A stretch of DNA of 64,000 nt from Xanthomonas translucens pv. cerealis (GTDB taxonomy: Bacteria > Pseudomonadota > Gammaproteobacteria > Xanthomonadales > Xanthomonadaceae), in contig NZ_CP038228.1 in NCBI RefSeq assembly GCF_006838285.1, positions 1,116,001 to 1,180,000 on the forward strand. Direction: 5' to 3'. Positions 9,535 through 17,921 of the stretch are shown here, piece by piece; positions within the stretch are counted from its first letter, which is position 1, and each line of letters starts with the position of its first letter. Under the pieces are notes generated by a model. It did not search any database and was not told the origin of the DNA. It was given only the letters and a program-made list of their open reading frames with translations. A program made the translations under genes and the position numbers.

Positions 9535-10962
9535 ATGTCCAGCGTATTCCTAGACCGCGCCCATGGCGCAGGCGAAAACACACGTCTCATCATCCTCATC
9601 AGTTGCGTCGCCACCATCGGCGGCTTTCTGTTCGGCTTCGACAGCGGCGTGATCAACGGCACCGTCGACGGCCTCAAGCAGACCTTCCATTCCAGCGCCG
9701 CCGGCACCGGCTTCGAGGTCGCCTCGATGCTGCTGGGCTGCGCGTTCGGCGCGTTCTTCGCCGGCTGGCTGGCCGACCGCCTCGGTCGCCGTGCGGTGCT
9801 GATCATCTCCGCGGTGCTGTTCCTGCTGTCGGCGCTCGGCGCCGGCGCCTCGCACAGTTCGATGTTCTTCGTTTTCGCCCGGGTCATGGGCGGTTTCGCG
9901 GTCGGCGCGGCCAGCGTGATGTCGCCGGCCTACATCGCCGAGGTCGCGCCGGCGCGCTACCGCGGACGCCTGGCCACGGTGCAGCAGATCGCGATCATCA
10001 GCGGCCTGTTCACCGCGTTTCTGAGCAACTATGTGCTGGTGAAGCTTGCCAGCGCCTCGACCGAGCCCTTGTGGCTGGGTCAGGCCGCATGGCGCTGGAT
10101 GTTCTGGATGCAGGCGTTCCCGTCGTTGCTGTTCCTGCTGCTGTTGCTGGCGATCCCGGAGAGCCCGCGCTATCTGGTGGTCAAGGGCCGCCGCGAGGAT
10201 GCGCTGGCGGTGCTGACCCGGCTCTACGGCCTGCGCGAGGCGAATGCCAAGCTGACCGAGATCTCCGCCTCGCTGGCCGCCGACCAGCACAAGCCGAAGC
10301 TGTCGGACCTGGTCAGCAAGGTCACCGGCAAGGTGCGTCCGATCGTGTGGATCGGCATCGGCCTGGCCACGTTCCAGCAGCTTGTCGGCATCAACGTGGT
10401 GTTCTACTACGGCGCAGTGCTGTGGCAGGCAGTGGGCTTTTCCGAAAGCGATTCGCTGCTGATCAACGTGCTGTCCGGCGCGCTGAGCATCGGCGCCTGC
10501 CTGATCACGGTGCTGCTGATCGACAGGATCGGGCGCAAACCGCTGCTGTGGATCGGTTCGGCCGGCATGGCCGTGTCGCTGGCGCTGGTCACCCTGGCCT
10601 TCGCCAGCGCCTCGCTGGACGCGGCGGGCAAGCTGGCGATGTCGCCGGGCATGGGCCGTCTGGCGCTGGTCGCGGCCAACGTCTACGTGATCTTCTTCAA
10701 CATGTCCTGGGGTCCAGTGATGTGGGTGATGCTGGGCGAGATGTTCCCGAACCAGATCCGCGGCTCCGGCCTGGCGGTTGCGGGCGCGGCGCAGTGGACC
10801 TCGAACTTCGCCATCACCGTGTCGTTCCCGGTCCTGCTCGGCAGCATCGGTCTGGCCGGCGCCTACGGCATCTACACCGTGGCCGCGTTCGTCTCGGTGT
10901 TCTTCGTGCTCAAGTACGTGTACGAGACCAAGGGCCGCGAGCTGGAGCAGATGCAGGGCTGA
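9535..10962 (+). CDS. Sugar/H+ symporter, MFS sugar-porter family (probable xylose)
   Basis: The 475-residue protein has twelve hydrophobic segments and the signatures of the sugar porter branch of the major facilitator superfamily: GGFLFGFDSGVINGT in helix 1, ADRLGRRAVL after helix 2, PESPRYLVVKGR before the central loop, QQLVGINVVFYYGA in helix 7, IDRIGRKPLL after helix 8 and YETKGRELEQM at the C-terminus. The place behind xylB-xylA argues for D-xylose import at the inner membrane. Glucose or another pentose cannot be excluded from sequence. Confidence 0.88.
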   Translation: MSSVFLDRAHGAGENTRLIILISCVATIGGFLFGFDSGVINGTVDGLKQTFHSSAAGTGFEVASMLLGCAFGAFFAGWLADRLGRRAVLIISAVLFLLSALGAGASHSSMFFVFARVMGGFAVGAASVMSPAYIAEVAPARYRGRLATVQQIAIISGLFTAFLSNYVLVKLASASTEPLWLGQAAWRWMFWMQAFPSLLFLLLLLAIPESPRYLVVKGRREDALAVLTRLYGLREANAKLTEISASLAADQHKPKLSDLVSKVTGKVRPIVWIGIGLATFQQLVGINVVFYYGAVLWQAVGFSESDSLLINVLSGALSIGACLITVLLIDRIGRKPLLWIGSAGMAVSLALVTLAFASASLDAAGKLAMSPGMGRLALVAANVYVIFFNMSWGPVMWVMLGEMFPNQIRGSGLAVAGAAQWTSNFAITVSFPVLLGSIGLAGAYGIYTVAAFVSVFFVLKYVYETKGRELEQMQG

Positions 10963-10969
10963 GCCGCGC

Positions 10970-11001
10970 GCAGCCGGCGCGCGGCAATGCGCGCCGGCTG
11001 C
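10970..11001. terminator. GC-rich hairpin between convergent genes
   Basis: A 13-bp perfect stem (GCAGCCGGCGCGC / GCGCGCCGGCTGC) with a 6-nt loop lies 7 bp after the transporter stop and 10 bp from the convergent peptidase stop. There is no U-tract, so termination, if any, may be weak or bidirectional. Confidence 0.5.
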
Positions 11002-11011
11002 CACGCCGGGT

Positions 11012-12805
11012 TCAGTGTGCCTGCAGGTAGCGGCCGAATGCCAGCATGTCGATGCTGCCCCAGCCCGACGCCAGATCGAAGCCGCTTGCGGCCCTGTAGC
11101 CGTCCGCATACAGCCCGTTGTCGCCTTGCAGCACGTCGTGGCGGTTGCCGACGGCGCCCTTGGCATAGGCATACAGCGCAGGGGCGATGAAGCCGAGCCT
11201 ATGGCCGTTGGCCTGCTCGAGCCTGGCCAGCAGGCCGGCGAAGGTCGGCGTCGCGGCGCTGGTGCCGTACACGTACTCTTCTGTCTCTTCGCCGTTGGCG
11301 TCGCTGCCCAGGATCATCGCGCTGCTGTTGGCGGAACCGTTGAAGCTGACGTCAGGCACGGCGCGGTAGCCATTGCCGACGATGTCGGGAATCGTGCGCT
11401 GCTGCCAGCTGGGCGCGGCATAGCGCTTGCTCAGGCCGCCTTGGCTGATCTGCTGGCCGCGCCGGGCATTCCAGACGCTCTCGTCCACATAGGTGCTGCT
11501 GGAATTGGCCGCGCTGCGCAGCTCGGTGGCACCGACCGCGATCGCATACGGGTGGCTCGCCGGAAACGCCACCGCGCGCTGCTGCAGCCTGCCCTGCAGG
11601 CTGGCGTAGTAGGGCGGGCTGCTGGCCGCGCTGAACGGCGCGTAGATGCCGTCGTCGCCACTGCAGACCAGGAAATTCTGGCCGTTGCCGACCGCCTGGT
11701 TGAGCGCCGCGCTCAATGCCTGGTCGATGTCGTCTGACGCGGAATCCTCGCGGGCGTAGATGGACATGCTGACCAGGCTGGCCGCATTGTCGTCGGCGGC
11801 GCGTTGAAGGCCCTCGATCAGGCTGGTCCACAGGAAGTCGGGGATGTCGTAGATGACCAGGTTGTCCAGGCCGCCGGCGGTGCCCAGCAGCAATTGCGTG
11901 TCCATGTCCCATTCGATCTCGTTGTTGCTGTCGGCGTAGCCGGCCGCTGCCGGGTCGGCGGTCTTGATCACTGTGACCCTGGTCTGCAGATTGTGCTTGC
12001 GCTGGAAACTGCGCAGGTGGGCGAGGGTGCTGTCCAGGTTGCCCACCGCCACGATCGCGGCGGTGGTGCCGGAGGCGATCGGTAGCGCAGATGCGTTGTA
12101 CAGCGCTGGCAAATCTTCCACCGCATGCCGCACCGCCACCGGTCCTTGCGTGGGCTGCGCGCCGATGCGCTGGCTGTCGGCGGCCGCGCCATGGCCCTGG
12201 CCGCGCGGCGCGGTCTGCGGCAACGCGGCGCTGCGCACGTTGTCCAGGCCGAGCACGCCGCCGACCACACCGGCCAGCGCGGTCGGAACCTTGGCCGCGC
12301 CGTCGTTGAGGTAGAGCGTCTTGCCGCCGGCCTGGTAGGTGCGGATCGAGACGTCGAACGCGGCCTGGACCGCCGCGACGCTGGCCGTGGCCAGGATCAG
12401 GCTGCCGTTGCCGGCGATCCGCATGTCGGTGATGCCCTTGCCCAGCAGATAGTCCTGCACCTGCCGCAGTTGCGCCGCGCTCGGCGCCGTGCGCGCCTTG
12501 AGTTGCGCCTGCAGCGTGGGATCGGCCGTGCCGCGCGCCAGCAGTGCGGCGCTGGCCTGCTGCAGGGCGGCGCTGTCGGCCGGCCTGAGCACGATGCCGA
12601 TGCTCAGCTGCATCTGCGGCGGCGCCGGCTGCAGCGCCACCGCGCGGTCCGGCAGCGCCCGCGGCTGTCCATGCTCGATCTGGCTGCGGGTGCCGGTGGC
12701 GGTCCATCCGCTGATGTGCGAGGCGCTGGCGGGCGCTGCAGCGGTGGCGGCGGCCATGGCGCAGAGCGCGCCGAGCGTTAGGGGAGTGCGACGTGGAGCG
12801 GGCAT
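11012..12805 (-). CDS. Secreted S53 serine-carboxyl peptidase (sedolisin/xanthomonalisin type)
   Basis: This 597-residue preproprotein begins with a signal peptide (basic start, LGALCAMAAATAAAPASA). A pro-kumamolisin activation domain follows, to about residue 190. The catalytic domain has Glu and Asp in NNEIEWDMDTQ, Asp in CSGDDGIYAPF and the nucleophile Ser in YGTSAATPTFAG, the sedolisin catalytic set. The C-terminal SGFDLASGWGSID precedes the calcium site region. It is probably exported and self-processed at acid pH, as for pseudomonalisin and xanthomonalisin. Its start faces a divergent operon across a region with a Zur box. Confidence 0.9.
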   Translation of the reverse strand: MPAPRRTPLTLGALCAMAAATAAAPASASHISGWTATGTRSQIEHGQPRALPDRAVALQPAPPQMQLSIGIVLRPADSAALQQASAALLARGTADPTLQAQLKARTAPSAAQLRQVQDYLLGKGITDMRIAGNGSLILATASVAAVQAAFDVSIRTYQAGGKTLYLNDGAAKVPTALAGVVGGVLGLDNVRSAALPQTAPRGQGHGAAADSQRIGAQPTQGPVAVRHAVEDLPALYNASALPIASGTTAAIVAVGNLDSTLAHLRSFQRKHNLQTRVTVIKTADPAAAGYADSNNEIEWDMDTQLLLGTAGGLDNLVIYDIPDFLWTSLIEGLQRAADDNAASLVSMSIYAREDSASDDIDQALSAALNQAVGNGQNFLVCSGDDGIYAPFSAASSPPYYASLQGRLQQRAVAFPASHPYAIAVGATELRSAANSSSTYVDESVWNARRGQQISQGGLSKRYAAPSWQQRTIPDIVGNGYRAVPDVSFNGSANSSAMILGSDANGEETEEYVYGTSAATPTFAGLLARLEQANGHRLGFIAPALYAYAKGAVGNRHDVLQGDNGLYADGYRAASGFDLASGWGSIDMLAFGRYLQAH

Positions 12806-12934
12806 GGCGTGGTTCTTCCAGGGCTGGGGGAGGGCCCTGAGTGGACCATGCCGGTGGGGGCCGGGTTCGGCGATCCTGGAAGTTGTCTACGCGCGCCTGC
12901 ATGCAGACCAGCGTCGATGGTGCGTTGCGGCAGA

Positions 12935-12955
12935 TTATGTTACTTTATAACATTA
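12935..12955. promoter_or_regulatory. Zur box upstream of amiC-folE2-gammaCA
   Basis: The inverted repeat ATGTTA-cttta-TAACAT (12937-12953) has the same half-sites and 5-nt spacing as the enterobacterial Zur consensus ATGTTATANTATAACAT. One more base pair of symmetry is kept on each side (TTATGTTA / TAACATTA, 7 of 8 paired). It is an AT island 101 bp before the amiC ATG and 132 bp from the divergent peptidase start. The downstream genes are typical of zinc-starvation regulons. Confidence 0.75.
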
Positions 12956-13053
12956 TTGAGACTGTGGAGCAGTGCCGTGTGCGGTCACCTTCGTTTTGCT
13001 AGCGCTCCCATCGCTATGTCCAGGCCGCGCCTCGCCGCGGTCGCGAGCGGCGC

Positions 13054-14214
13054 ATGAACCGGCGCCAGTGGCTATGTCTGGCCGGCTCGACCCTGCTGCT
13101 GGCGCCAGCGTTCGCCAGCGCCAGTACGCCAATCCAGCTGAGCGCCTGCACCCTGGAAACCGAGGCGGGCCGCCTGCGTCTTCGCCTGCAGCTGCAGGCG
13201 ACGGTGGCCTATCGGCTGTTCGCGCTGTCCGATCCGGAGCGATTGGTGATCGATCTGCCCGTGGCCGCGGCGCAGCTGCCGACGCTGCCGACGCCGCAAC
13301 CCGGCATGGTGGTCAGCGCGATCCGCAGTGGCGCGCGCGACGATGGTGTGCGCATCGTGCTGGAGCTGCGCCGGCCGGTGGCGGCCAGCGCACGCTGGGA
13401 CATCGGCGAGGCGGCGATGCCGCCGCAGTTGCTGCTCGACCTCGGCCCGGTCGATCCTGCGGCTGCGGCCACGCTGGTGGTGCCGCCGCGCACGTCGATC
13501 GGGCTGTCGTCGCGGCCGCGCGTGGTCGCCATCGACGCCGGTCACGGCGGCAAGGACCCGGGTGCGGTCAGCGCCGACGCCCTCTACGAAAAGCACGTGG
13601 CGATGGGCGTGGCCGGGCGCCTGCACCAGGCGCTGCAGGCCGACCCGCGCTACCGGCCGACGCTGATCCGAAGCGACGACCGCTTCGTGCCGCTGCACGA
13701 GCGGGTGGTGATCGCGCACCAGCGCAAGGCCGATCTGTTCGTGTCGATCCATGCCGACGCCGCGCCGAACCGCAGCGCGCAGGGCGCCTCGGTGTACGCG
13801 CTGTCGGAGAACGGCGCCAGCTCTGCGCTGGCGCGCTGGATCGCCGACAGCGAGAACAGCGCCGACCAGTACAGCAACGTCGCCGAGCGCTACCTGCGGC
13901 AGAAAGACCCGGTGCTGTCGAAGGTGCTGGTGGACCTGTCGATGAGCGGCACCATCGCCACCAGCCTGCAGTTCGGCAAGAGCATGCTCGGGCGCCTGCA
14001 GCAGGTCACCCGGCTGCACCAGGGCGAGGTCGGCCAGGCCGGCTTCGCGGTGCTCAAATCGCCGGACATTCCGTCGCTGCTGGTCGAGACCGGCTTCATG
14101 AGCAACGCCGACGATTGCCGCCGGCTGGTCAGCGACCGCCACCAGGAAGAACTGGCGCAGTCGCTGCAACTGGGCATCGACGATTACTTCCAGGCGTTTC
14201 CGGTGCATGCCTGA
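13054..14214 (+). CDS. amiC: N-acetylmuramoyl-L-alanine amidase, AmiC-type
   Basis: The 386-residue periplasmic amidase cleaves the amide bond between MurNAc and the stem peptide during cell separation. The start MNRRQWLCLAGSTLLLAPAF carries an NRRQWL block like a Tat signal, and E. coli AmiA and AmiC are Tat substrates. An AMIN domain follows (about 30-140), then the Amidase_3 domain. Zinc ligands are His in IDAGHGGKDPGA, Glu in LYEKHVA and His in VSIHADA, and the catalytic Glu is in LLVETGFMSN. First gene of a presumed Zur operon, it may be a spare copy used under zinc limitation. Confidence 0.9.
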   Translation: MNRRQWLCLAGSTLLLAPAFASASTPIQLSACTLETEAGRLRLRLQLQATVAYRLFALSDPERLVIDLPVAAAQLPTLPTPQPGMVVSAIRSGARDDGVRIVLELRRPVAASARWDIGEAAMPPQLLLDLGPVDPAAAATLVVPPRTSIGLSSRPRVVAIDAGHGGKDPGAVSADALYEKHVAMGVAGRLHQALQADPRYRPTLIRSDDRFVPLHERVVIAHQRKADLFVSIHADAAPNRSAQGASVYALSENGASSALARWIADSENSADQYSNVAERYLRQKDPVLSKVLVDLSMSGTIATSLQFGKSMLGRLQQVTRLHQGEVGQAGFAVLKSPDIPSLLVETGFMSNADDCRRLVSDRHQEELAQSLQLGIDDYFQAFPVHA

Positions 14215-14251
14215 GCCGCTGCGTTCTCTTCCACTGACCTTTGCCCATCCA

Positions 14252-15211
14252 ATGCACCTGCCCATGCAATCGCCGCTGCCCGACGTCGCGAGCAGCGAAC
14301 CCTCCACGATCGCCGCGCCGCTGCAGTGGGTCGGCATGGACGGCATCGCCCTGCCGATCCGCCTGTGCGATGCGGCCGCCACCGACGCCCTGCCGGCGCA
14401 GGCGGCGCTGCACGTCGATCTGCCGGCGGTGCAGGTCAAGGGCATCCACATGTCGCGGCTGTACCGGCTGCTGGACGATTACGCGCAGCAGCCGCTGTCG
14501 CCGTCCCTCTTGGCGCAGCTGCTGCGCGCGATGGTGCACAGCCATGCCGATTGCGCCTCCAGCGCGGCGCGGGTATCGCTGCGCCTGTCGCTGCTGCGGC
14601 GCAGCCCGGCGTTGCGCAGCGAGGGACTGGCTGGCTGGAAGGCGTATCCGCTGCGGATCGACGCGGTGCTGCGCGGCGCCAGCGTGCGCGTGGAGGTCGC
14701 CGTGGACGTGCTCTATTCCTCGACCTGTCCGTGCTCGGCGGCGCTGGCGCGGCAATTGCTCAGCGCGGCGTTCCTGCAGCAGCATGCCGCGCAGCCCTCG
14801 CTGCAGCGCGAGGCCGTGGCCGCGTGGCTGCTGCAGCATGGCAGCCATGCCACCGCGCACAGCCAGCGCAGCATCGCCACGCTGCAGGTGGCGGTGTCGC
14901 CGCGCGCGCTGCGCTTCGACCTGAGCGCGTTGATCGAACTGGCCGAGCAGGCCCTGGCCACGCCGGTGCAGGCCGCGGTGCGGCGCGCCGACGAACAGGC
15001 TTTCGCCCGCCTCAATGGCGCCAACCTGATGTACGTGGAAGATGCGGCGCGGCGCCTGCAGCAGGCGCTAGGCGCGCGCTACCAGGGCGTAAGGGTGCAG
15101 GTGCGGCACCTGGAGAGCCTGCACCCGCACGACGCGGTGGCCGAGGCCGGTGCTCCCGAAAGCGGATCCGGCGCTCCGGATCCGTTCGCGGCGGGCGAGG
15201 GCGCCCGATGA
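14252..15211 (+). CDS. folE2: GTP cyclohydrolase FolE2 (zinc-independent type IB)
   Basis: This enzyme makes dihydroneopterin triphosphate from GTP, the first step of folate synthesis. It belongs to the FolE2/COG1469 family, which replaces zinc-dependent FolE when zinc is scarce. Diagnostic blocks are LQWVGMDGIALPIR, VDLPAVQVKGIHMSRLY, VDVLYSSTCPCSAAL with the catalytic Cys, HSQRS and MYVEDAARRL. The frame stays open to an ATG at 14207 that overlaps amiC, but the first 15 codons there use non-typical A/T-ending codons. I therefore prefer ATG 14252 (or 14264). The stop overlaps the next gene (ATGA). Confidence 0.9.
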   Translation: MHLPMQSPLPDVASSEPSTIAAPLQWVGMDGIALPIRLCDAAATDALPAQAALHVDLPAVQVKGIHMSRLYRLLDDYAQQPLSPSLLAQLLRAMVHSHADCASSAARVSLRLSLLRRSPALRSEGLAGWKAYPLRIDAVLRGASVRVEVAVDVLYSSTCPCSAALARQLLSAAFLQQHAAQPSLQREAVAAWLLQHGSHATAHSQRSIATLQVAVSPRALRFDLSALIELAEQALATPVQAAVRRADEQAFARLNGANLMYVEDAARRLQQALGARYQGVRVQVRHLESLHPHDAVAEAGAPESGSGAPDPFAAGEGAR

Positions 15212-15768
15212 TCCGCCGCAATCCGCGCGGCGACCTGCCGGTGGTCGACGAGAGCGCATTCGTCGATCCCACCGCCATCCTGTGCGGACGGGTCGTTGTC
15301 GCCGCGCACGTGTTCATCGGCCCGTACGCGGTGATCCGCGCCGACGAGACCGACGCCGACGGCGGCATCGAGCCGATCCACATCGGCGCCTACGCCAACA
15401 TCCAGGACGGGGTGGTGATCCATTCCAAAGCCGGCGCGGCGGTGCTGATCGGGGCGCGCAGCTCGATCGCGCACCGCGCCATCGTGCATGGGCCGTGCAC
15501 GGTCGGCGAGCGCGTGTTCATCGGCTTCAACAGCGTGCTGTTCAATTGCGAGGTCGGCGACGGCTGCGTGGTCCGGCACAATGCCGTGGTCGACGGCTGC
15601 GATCTGCCGCCGGGGTTCTACGTGCCGTCGACCGAGCGCATCGGGCCGTGCACCGACCTGTCCAGGATCGCGCGGGTCAGCGTCGCAGCCAGCGAATTCT
15701 CCGAGGAGGTGGCCGCGACCAACATCCGCCTGGTCGAGGGCTACCGGCGCCTGCGCAACCAATGGTGA
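15208..15768 (+). CDS. Gamma-class carbonic anhydrase-like hexapeptide protein
   Basis: The 186-residue left-handed beta-helix protein has repeated hexapeptides (VVVAAHVFIG, PIHIGAYANIQDG, VHGPCTVGERVFIG). It keeps three histidines at the expected metal positions, His72 (VVIHSK) and His89/His94 (IAHRAIVHG). The spacing 5 between the last two matches the archetype, while the loop between the first two is shortened. The C-terminal helix (SEEVAATNIRLVEGYRRL) is normal. It overlaps folE2 by ATGA. YrdA-like paralogues are recurrent members of Zur regulons, possibly using iron or cobalt instead of zinc. Actual anhydrase activity is unproven. Confidence 0.85.
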   Translation: MIRRNPRGDLPVVDESAFVDPTAILCGRVVVAAHVFIGPYAVIRADETDADGGIEPIHIGAYANIQDGVVIHSKAGAAVLIGARSSIAHRAIVHGPCTVGERVFIGFNSVLFNCEVGDGCVVRHNAVVDGCDLPPGFYVPSTERIGPCTDLSRIARVSVAASEFSEEVAATNIRLVEGYRRLRNQW

Positions 15769-15804
15769 GTGAGCGCGCCCCGGTCCGGGGCCGGCCCCAC
15801 AACG

Positions 15805-15832
15805 CAAAAGCCCCGCCAGGGCGGGGCTTTTG
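15805..15832. terminator. Rho-independent terminator after the folE2 operon
   Basis: A 12-13-bp stem CAAAAGCCCCGCC / GGCGGGGCTTTTG with a tiny loop runs into TGGTTTTC. It is symmetric, with A-tract and T-tract on opposite sides, so it can end both the plus-strand operon and transcripts of the minus-strand tRNA-Glu. Confidence 0.85.
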
Positions 15833-15859
15833 TGGTTTTCGCTGCAGGCGAGGCGCCGA

Positions 15860-15934
15860 TGGTGCTCCCTAGGGGGCTCGAACCCCTGTTTTAGCCTTGA
15901 GAGGGCCACGTCCTAACCATTAGACGAAGGGAGC
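15860..15934 (-). tRNA. tRNA-Glu, anticodon CTC
   Basis: The complement strand folds as a full cloverleaf. The acceptor GCTCCCT pairs with AGGGAGC. The anticodon stem TGGCC / GGCTA holds the loop CTCTCAA with anticodon CTC (reads GAG). The T arm is AGGGG-TTCGAGC-CCCCT. Discriminator A and encoded CCA end the gene at 15860. The CTC isoacceptor is a second Glu tRNA that suits a GC-rich genome. Confidence 0.93.
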
Positions 15935-16037
15935 AGGTTGGTCGCATCGATTGCAGGGCGCTAGTATATGGGGCTAGCCGCCCGGCGGCAATCCCGCAAC
16001 TCGATACGGAAGCGCCATCATCAATCCGCCAGTTCCT

Positions 16038-17381
16038 GTGCCGTTCACCCTGCAGCTGATCCCGCGCGATCAGCACAACGTCTCGCGCAAGGACATCAGT
16101 CCCAATGCGTTGCGCGTGCTGTACCGGCTACGCGAAGCCGGCTTCGGCGCGTACCTGGTCGGCGGCGCGGTCCGCGACCTGCTGGTCGAGCTGCAGCCCA
16201 AGGACTTCGACGTCGCCACCGACGCCACCCCCGAGCAGGTCAAGCAGCTGTTCCGCAACTGCCGCCTGATCGGCCGCCGCTTCCGCCTGGCGCACGTGGT
16301 GTACGGCCGCGAGATCATCGAGGTGGCCACGTTCCGCGCCAACGTCGACGACGGCAGCGGCGACCGCGAACTCGACAACGGCCGCCTGGTCCGCGACAAC
16401 GTCTACGGCAGCATCGAGGACGACGCGGTCCGCCGCGACTTCACCTGCAACGCGCTGTACTACGCGATCGAGGATTTCTCGGTGCGCGACTACACCGGCG
16501 GTTTCGCCGACGTGCAGGCGCGGCTGATGCGCATGATCGGCGACCCCGAGCAGCGCTACCGCGAAGACCCGGTGCGCATGCTGCGCGCGGTGCGCCTGGC
16601 CGCCAAGCTGAATTTCGAGATCGAGCCGAGCACCGCCGAGCCGCTCCCGCGCCTGGCCGGGCTGCTGGCCGAAGCGGCGCCGGCCCGGTTGTTCGAGGAA
16701 GTGCTGAAGCTGTTCCTGTCCGGCGACGGCGTGGCCAGCTTCGAGGGCCTGGAGCGTTACGGCCTGCTCGCCGCGCTGTTCCCGGAGAGCGCCGCGGCGC
16801 TGCATTCCAACCGCAGCGGCGCGCTGCGGCGAATGCTGATCGAAGGCCTGCGCAGCACCGATGCGCGGGTGGCCAACGACGAGCCGGTATCGCCGGCGTT
16901 CCTGTTCGCGCTGCTGCTGTGGCCGGCCTACTGCCGCGCGCTGATGGCGCTGCAGAAGCAGGGCATGCAGCTGGAAGAAGCGCAGCGTCGCGCCGCCGAC
17001 CGGGTGACCCTGCACCAGCTGAGCACGGTCGCGTTGCCGCGGCGTTTCTCGCTGCCGATGCAGGAGATCTGGCTGCTGCAGTCGCGCTTCACCTCGCGGC
17101 AGAAGAAGCGGGTGGTGCGCACGCTATCGCATCCGCGCTTCCGCGCCGCGTTCGATTTCCTGATCCTGCGCCAGTCGGCCTCGGCCGAGCACGAGGCCGA
17201 CATCGCCTATTGGCGCGAACTGCAGCAGCAGCCCGGTTACGCGCCGCCGCCGCGCGGCTTCGACCCGGAGATCGACTACGTCGGCGACGAAGTGGCGATG
17301 GCACCGGCCGACAGCGAGGAAACCCCCAAGCGCCGCCGGCGCCGGCGCCGGCGTCCGGATGCCGCCGCACCGGCCGAGTGA
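16038..17381 (+). CDS. pcnB: Poly(A) polymerase I
   Basis: The 447-residue nucleotidyltransferase adds 3' poly(A) tails to RNA and promotes decay. The N-terminal signature GAYLVGGAVRDLLVELQPKDFDVAT includes the two catalytic Asp of the class II fold. RRDFTCNALYY and the RNA-binding blocks YREDPVRMLRAVRLAAKL follow, as in PcnB rather than CCA-adding enzymes. The tail is highly basic (KRRRRRRRR), typical for RNA contact. Translation starts at GTG 16038 with no strong ribosome site. folK begins within its stop codon, the common pcnB-folK pairing of gammaproteobacteria. Confidence 0.92.
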   Translation: MPFTLQLIPRDQHNVSRKDISPNALRVLYRLREAGFGAYLVGGAVRDLLVELQPKDFDVATDATPEQVKQLFRNCRLIGRRFRLAHVVYGREIIEVATFRANVDDGSGDRELDNGRLVRDNVYGSIEDDAVRRDFTCNALYYAIEDFSVRDYTGGFADVQARLMRMIGDPEQRYREDPVRMLRAVRLAAKLNFEIEPSTAEPLPRLAGLLAEAAPARLFEEVLKLFLSGDGVASFEGLERYGLLAALFPESAAALHSNRSGALRRMLIEGLRSTDARVANDEPVSPAFLFALLLWPAYCRALMALQKQGMQLEEAQRRAADRVTLHQLSTVALPRRFSLPMQEIWLLQSRFTSRQKKRVVRTLSHPRFRAAFDFLILRQSASAEHEADIAYWRELQQQPGYAPPPRGFDPEIDYVGDEVAMAPADSEETPKRRRRRRRRPDAAAPAE

Positions 17382-17890
17382 GCGCCGCGCTCGGTCCCGC
17401 GCCGGTGCAGGCCTGCATCGGCCTGGGCGGCAACCTCGGCGATGCGGTCGCCACCCTGCGCGCGGCCATCGCCGCCCTGGACACGCTGCCGCACACACGC
17501 CTGCTGCGCGCCTCGCAGCTGTACCGCAGCCCGGCCTGGGGCAACCAGGCGCAGCCGGATTTCATCAATGCCGCCGCGCTGCTGAGCACCGGCTTGCCGG
17601 CGCCGGAACTGCTGCAGGCGCTGCTGGCGTTGGAAGCCCGCCACGGCCGCCAGCGCACCCCCGGCGAGCGCTGGGGCCCGCGCACCCTGGACCTGGATCT
17701 GCTGCTGTACGCCGAGGCGGTGATCGATCTGCCCGGCTTGCAGGTGCCGCACCCGCACCTGCACCAGCGCGGTTTCGCCTTGCTGCCGCTGGCCGAGATC
17801 GCCGCCGAGGCGACCATTCCCGGCCATGGAACGGTGCGTGACGTCAGCGGCCGCATCGAAACCGACGGGATCGTGGCAATCGGTAGATAA
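17378..17890 (+). CDS. folK: HPPK: hydroxymethyldihydropterin pyrophosphokinase
   Basis: The 170-residue enzyme transfers pyrophosphate from ATP to 6-hydroxymethyl-7,8-dihydropterin in folate synthesis. Visible family blocks are [30 protein letters not shown] and the ATP/Mg signature [14 protein letters not shown], with [15 protein letters not shown] toward the end. Length is normal. The start GTG at 17378 overlaps the pcnB TGA (GTGA), showing coupling. panB follows 31 bp later, the standard pcnB-folK-panBCD order. Confidence 0.94.
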   Translation: MSAALGPAPVQACIGLGGNLGDAVATLRAAIAALDTLPHTRLLRASQLYRSPAWGNQAQPDFINAAALLSTGLPAPELLQALLALEARHGRQRTPGERWGPRTLDLDLLLYAEAVIDLPGLQVPHPHLHQRGFALLPLAEIAAEATIPGHGTVRDVSGRIETDGIVAIGR

Positions 17891-17921
17891 TGTCCGGCTT
17901 ATCACCGCACCGCATGAGCTT

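Noticed and set aside
6474..9887. Very long minus-strand open frame (over 1100 codons) opposite xylB and xylA
   Set aside because: It is an antisense shadow caused by GC-ending codons. The plus strand carries complete xylB and xylA with all catalytic motifs; the antisense protein is His/Arg/Gln-rich with no domain.
14207..14251. ATG overlapping amiC as the folE2 start
   Set aside because: The 15 extra codons use CCT, TCT, CTT, CCA and TTT, unlike the rest of the operon, and are not part of the known FolE2 N-terminus.
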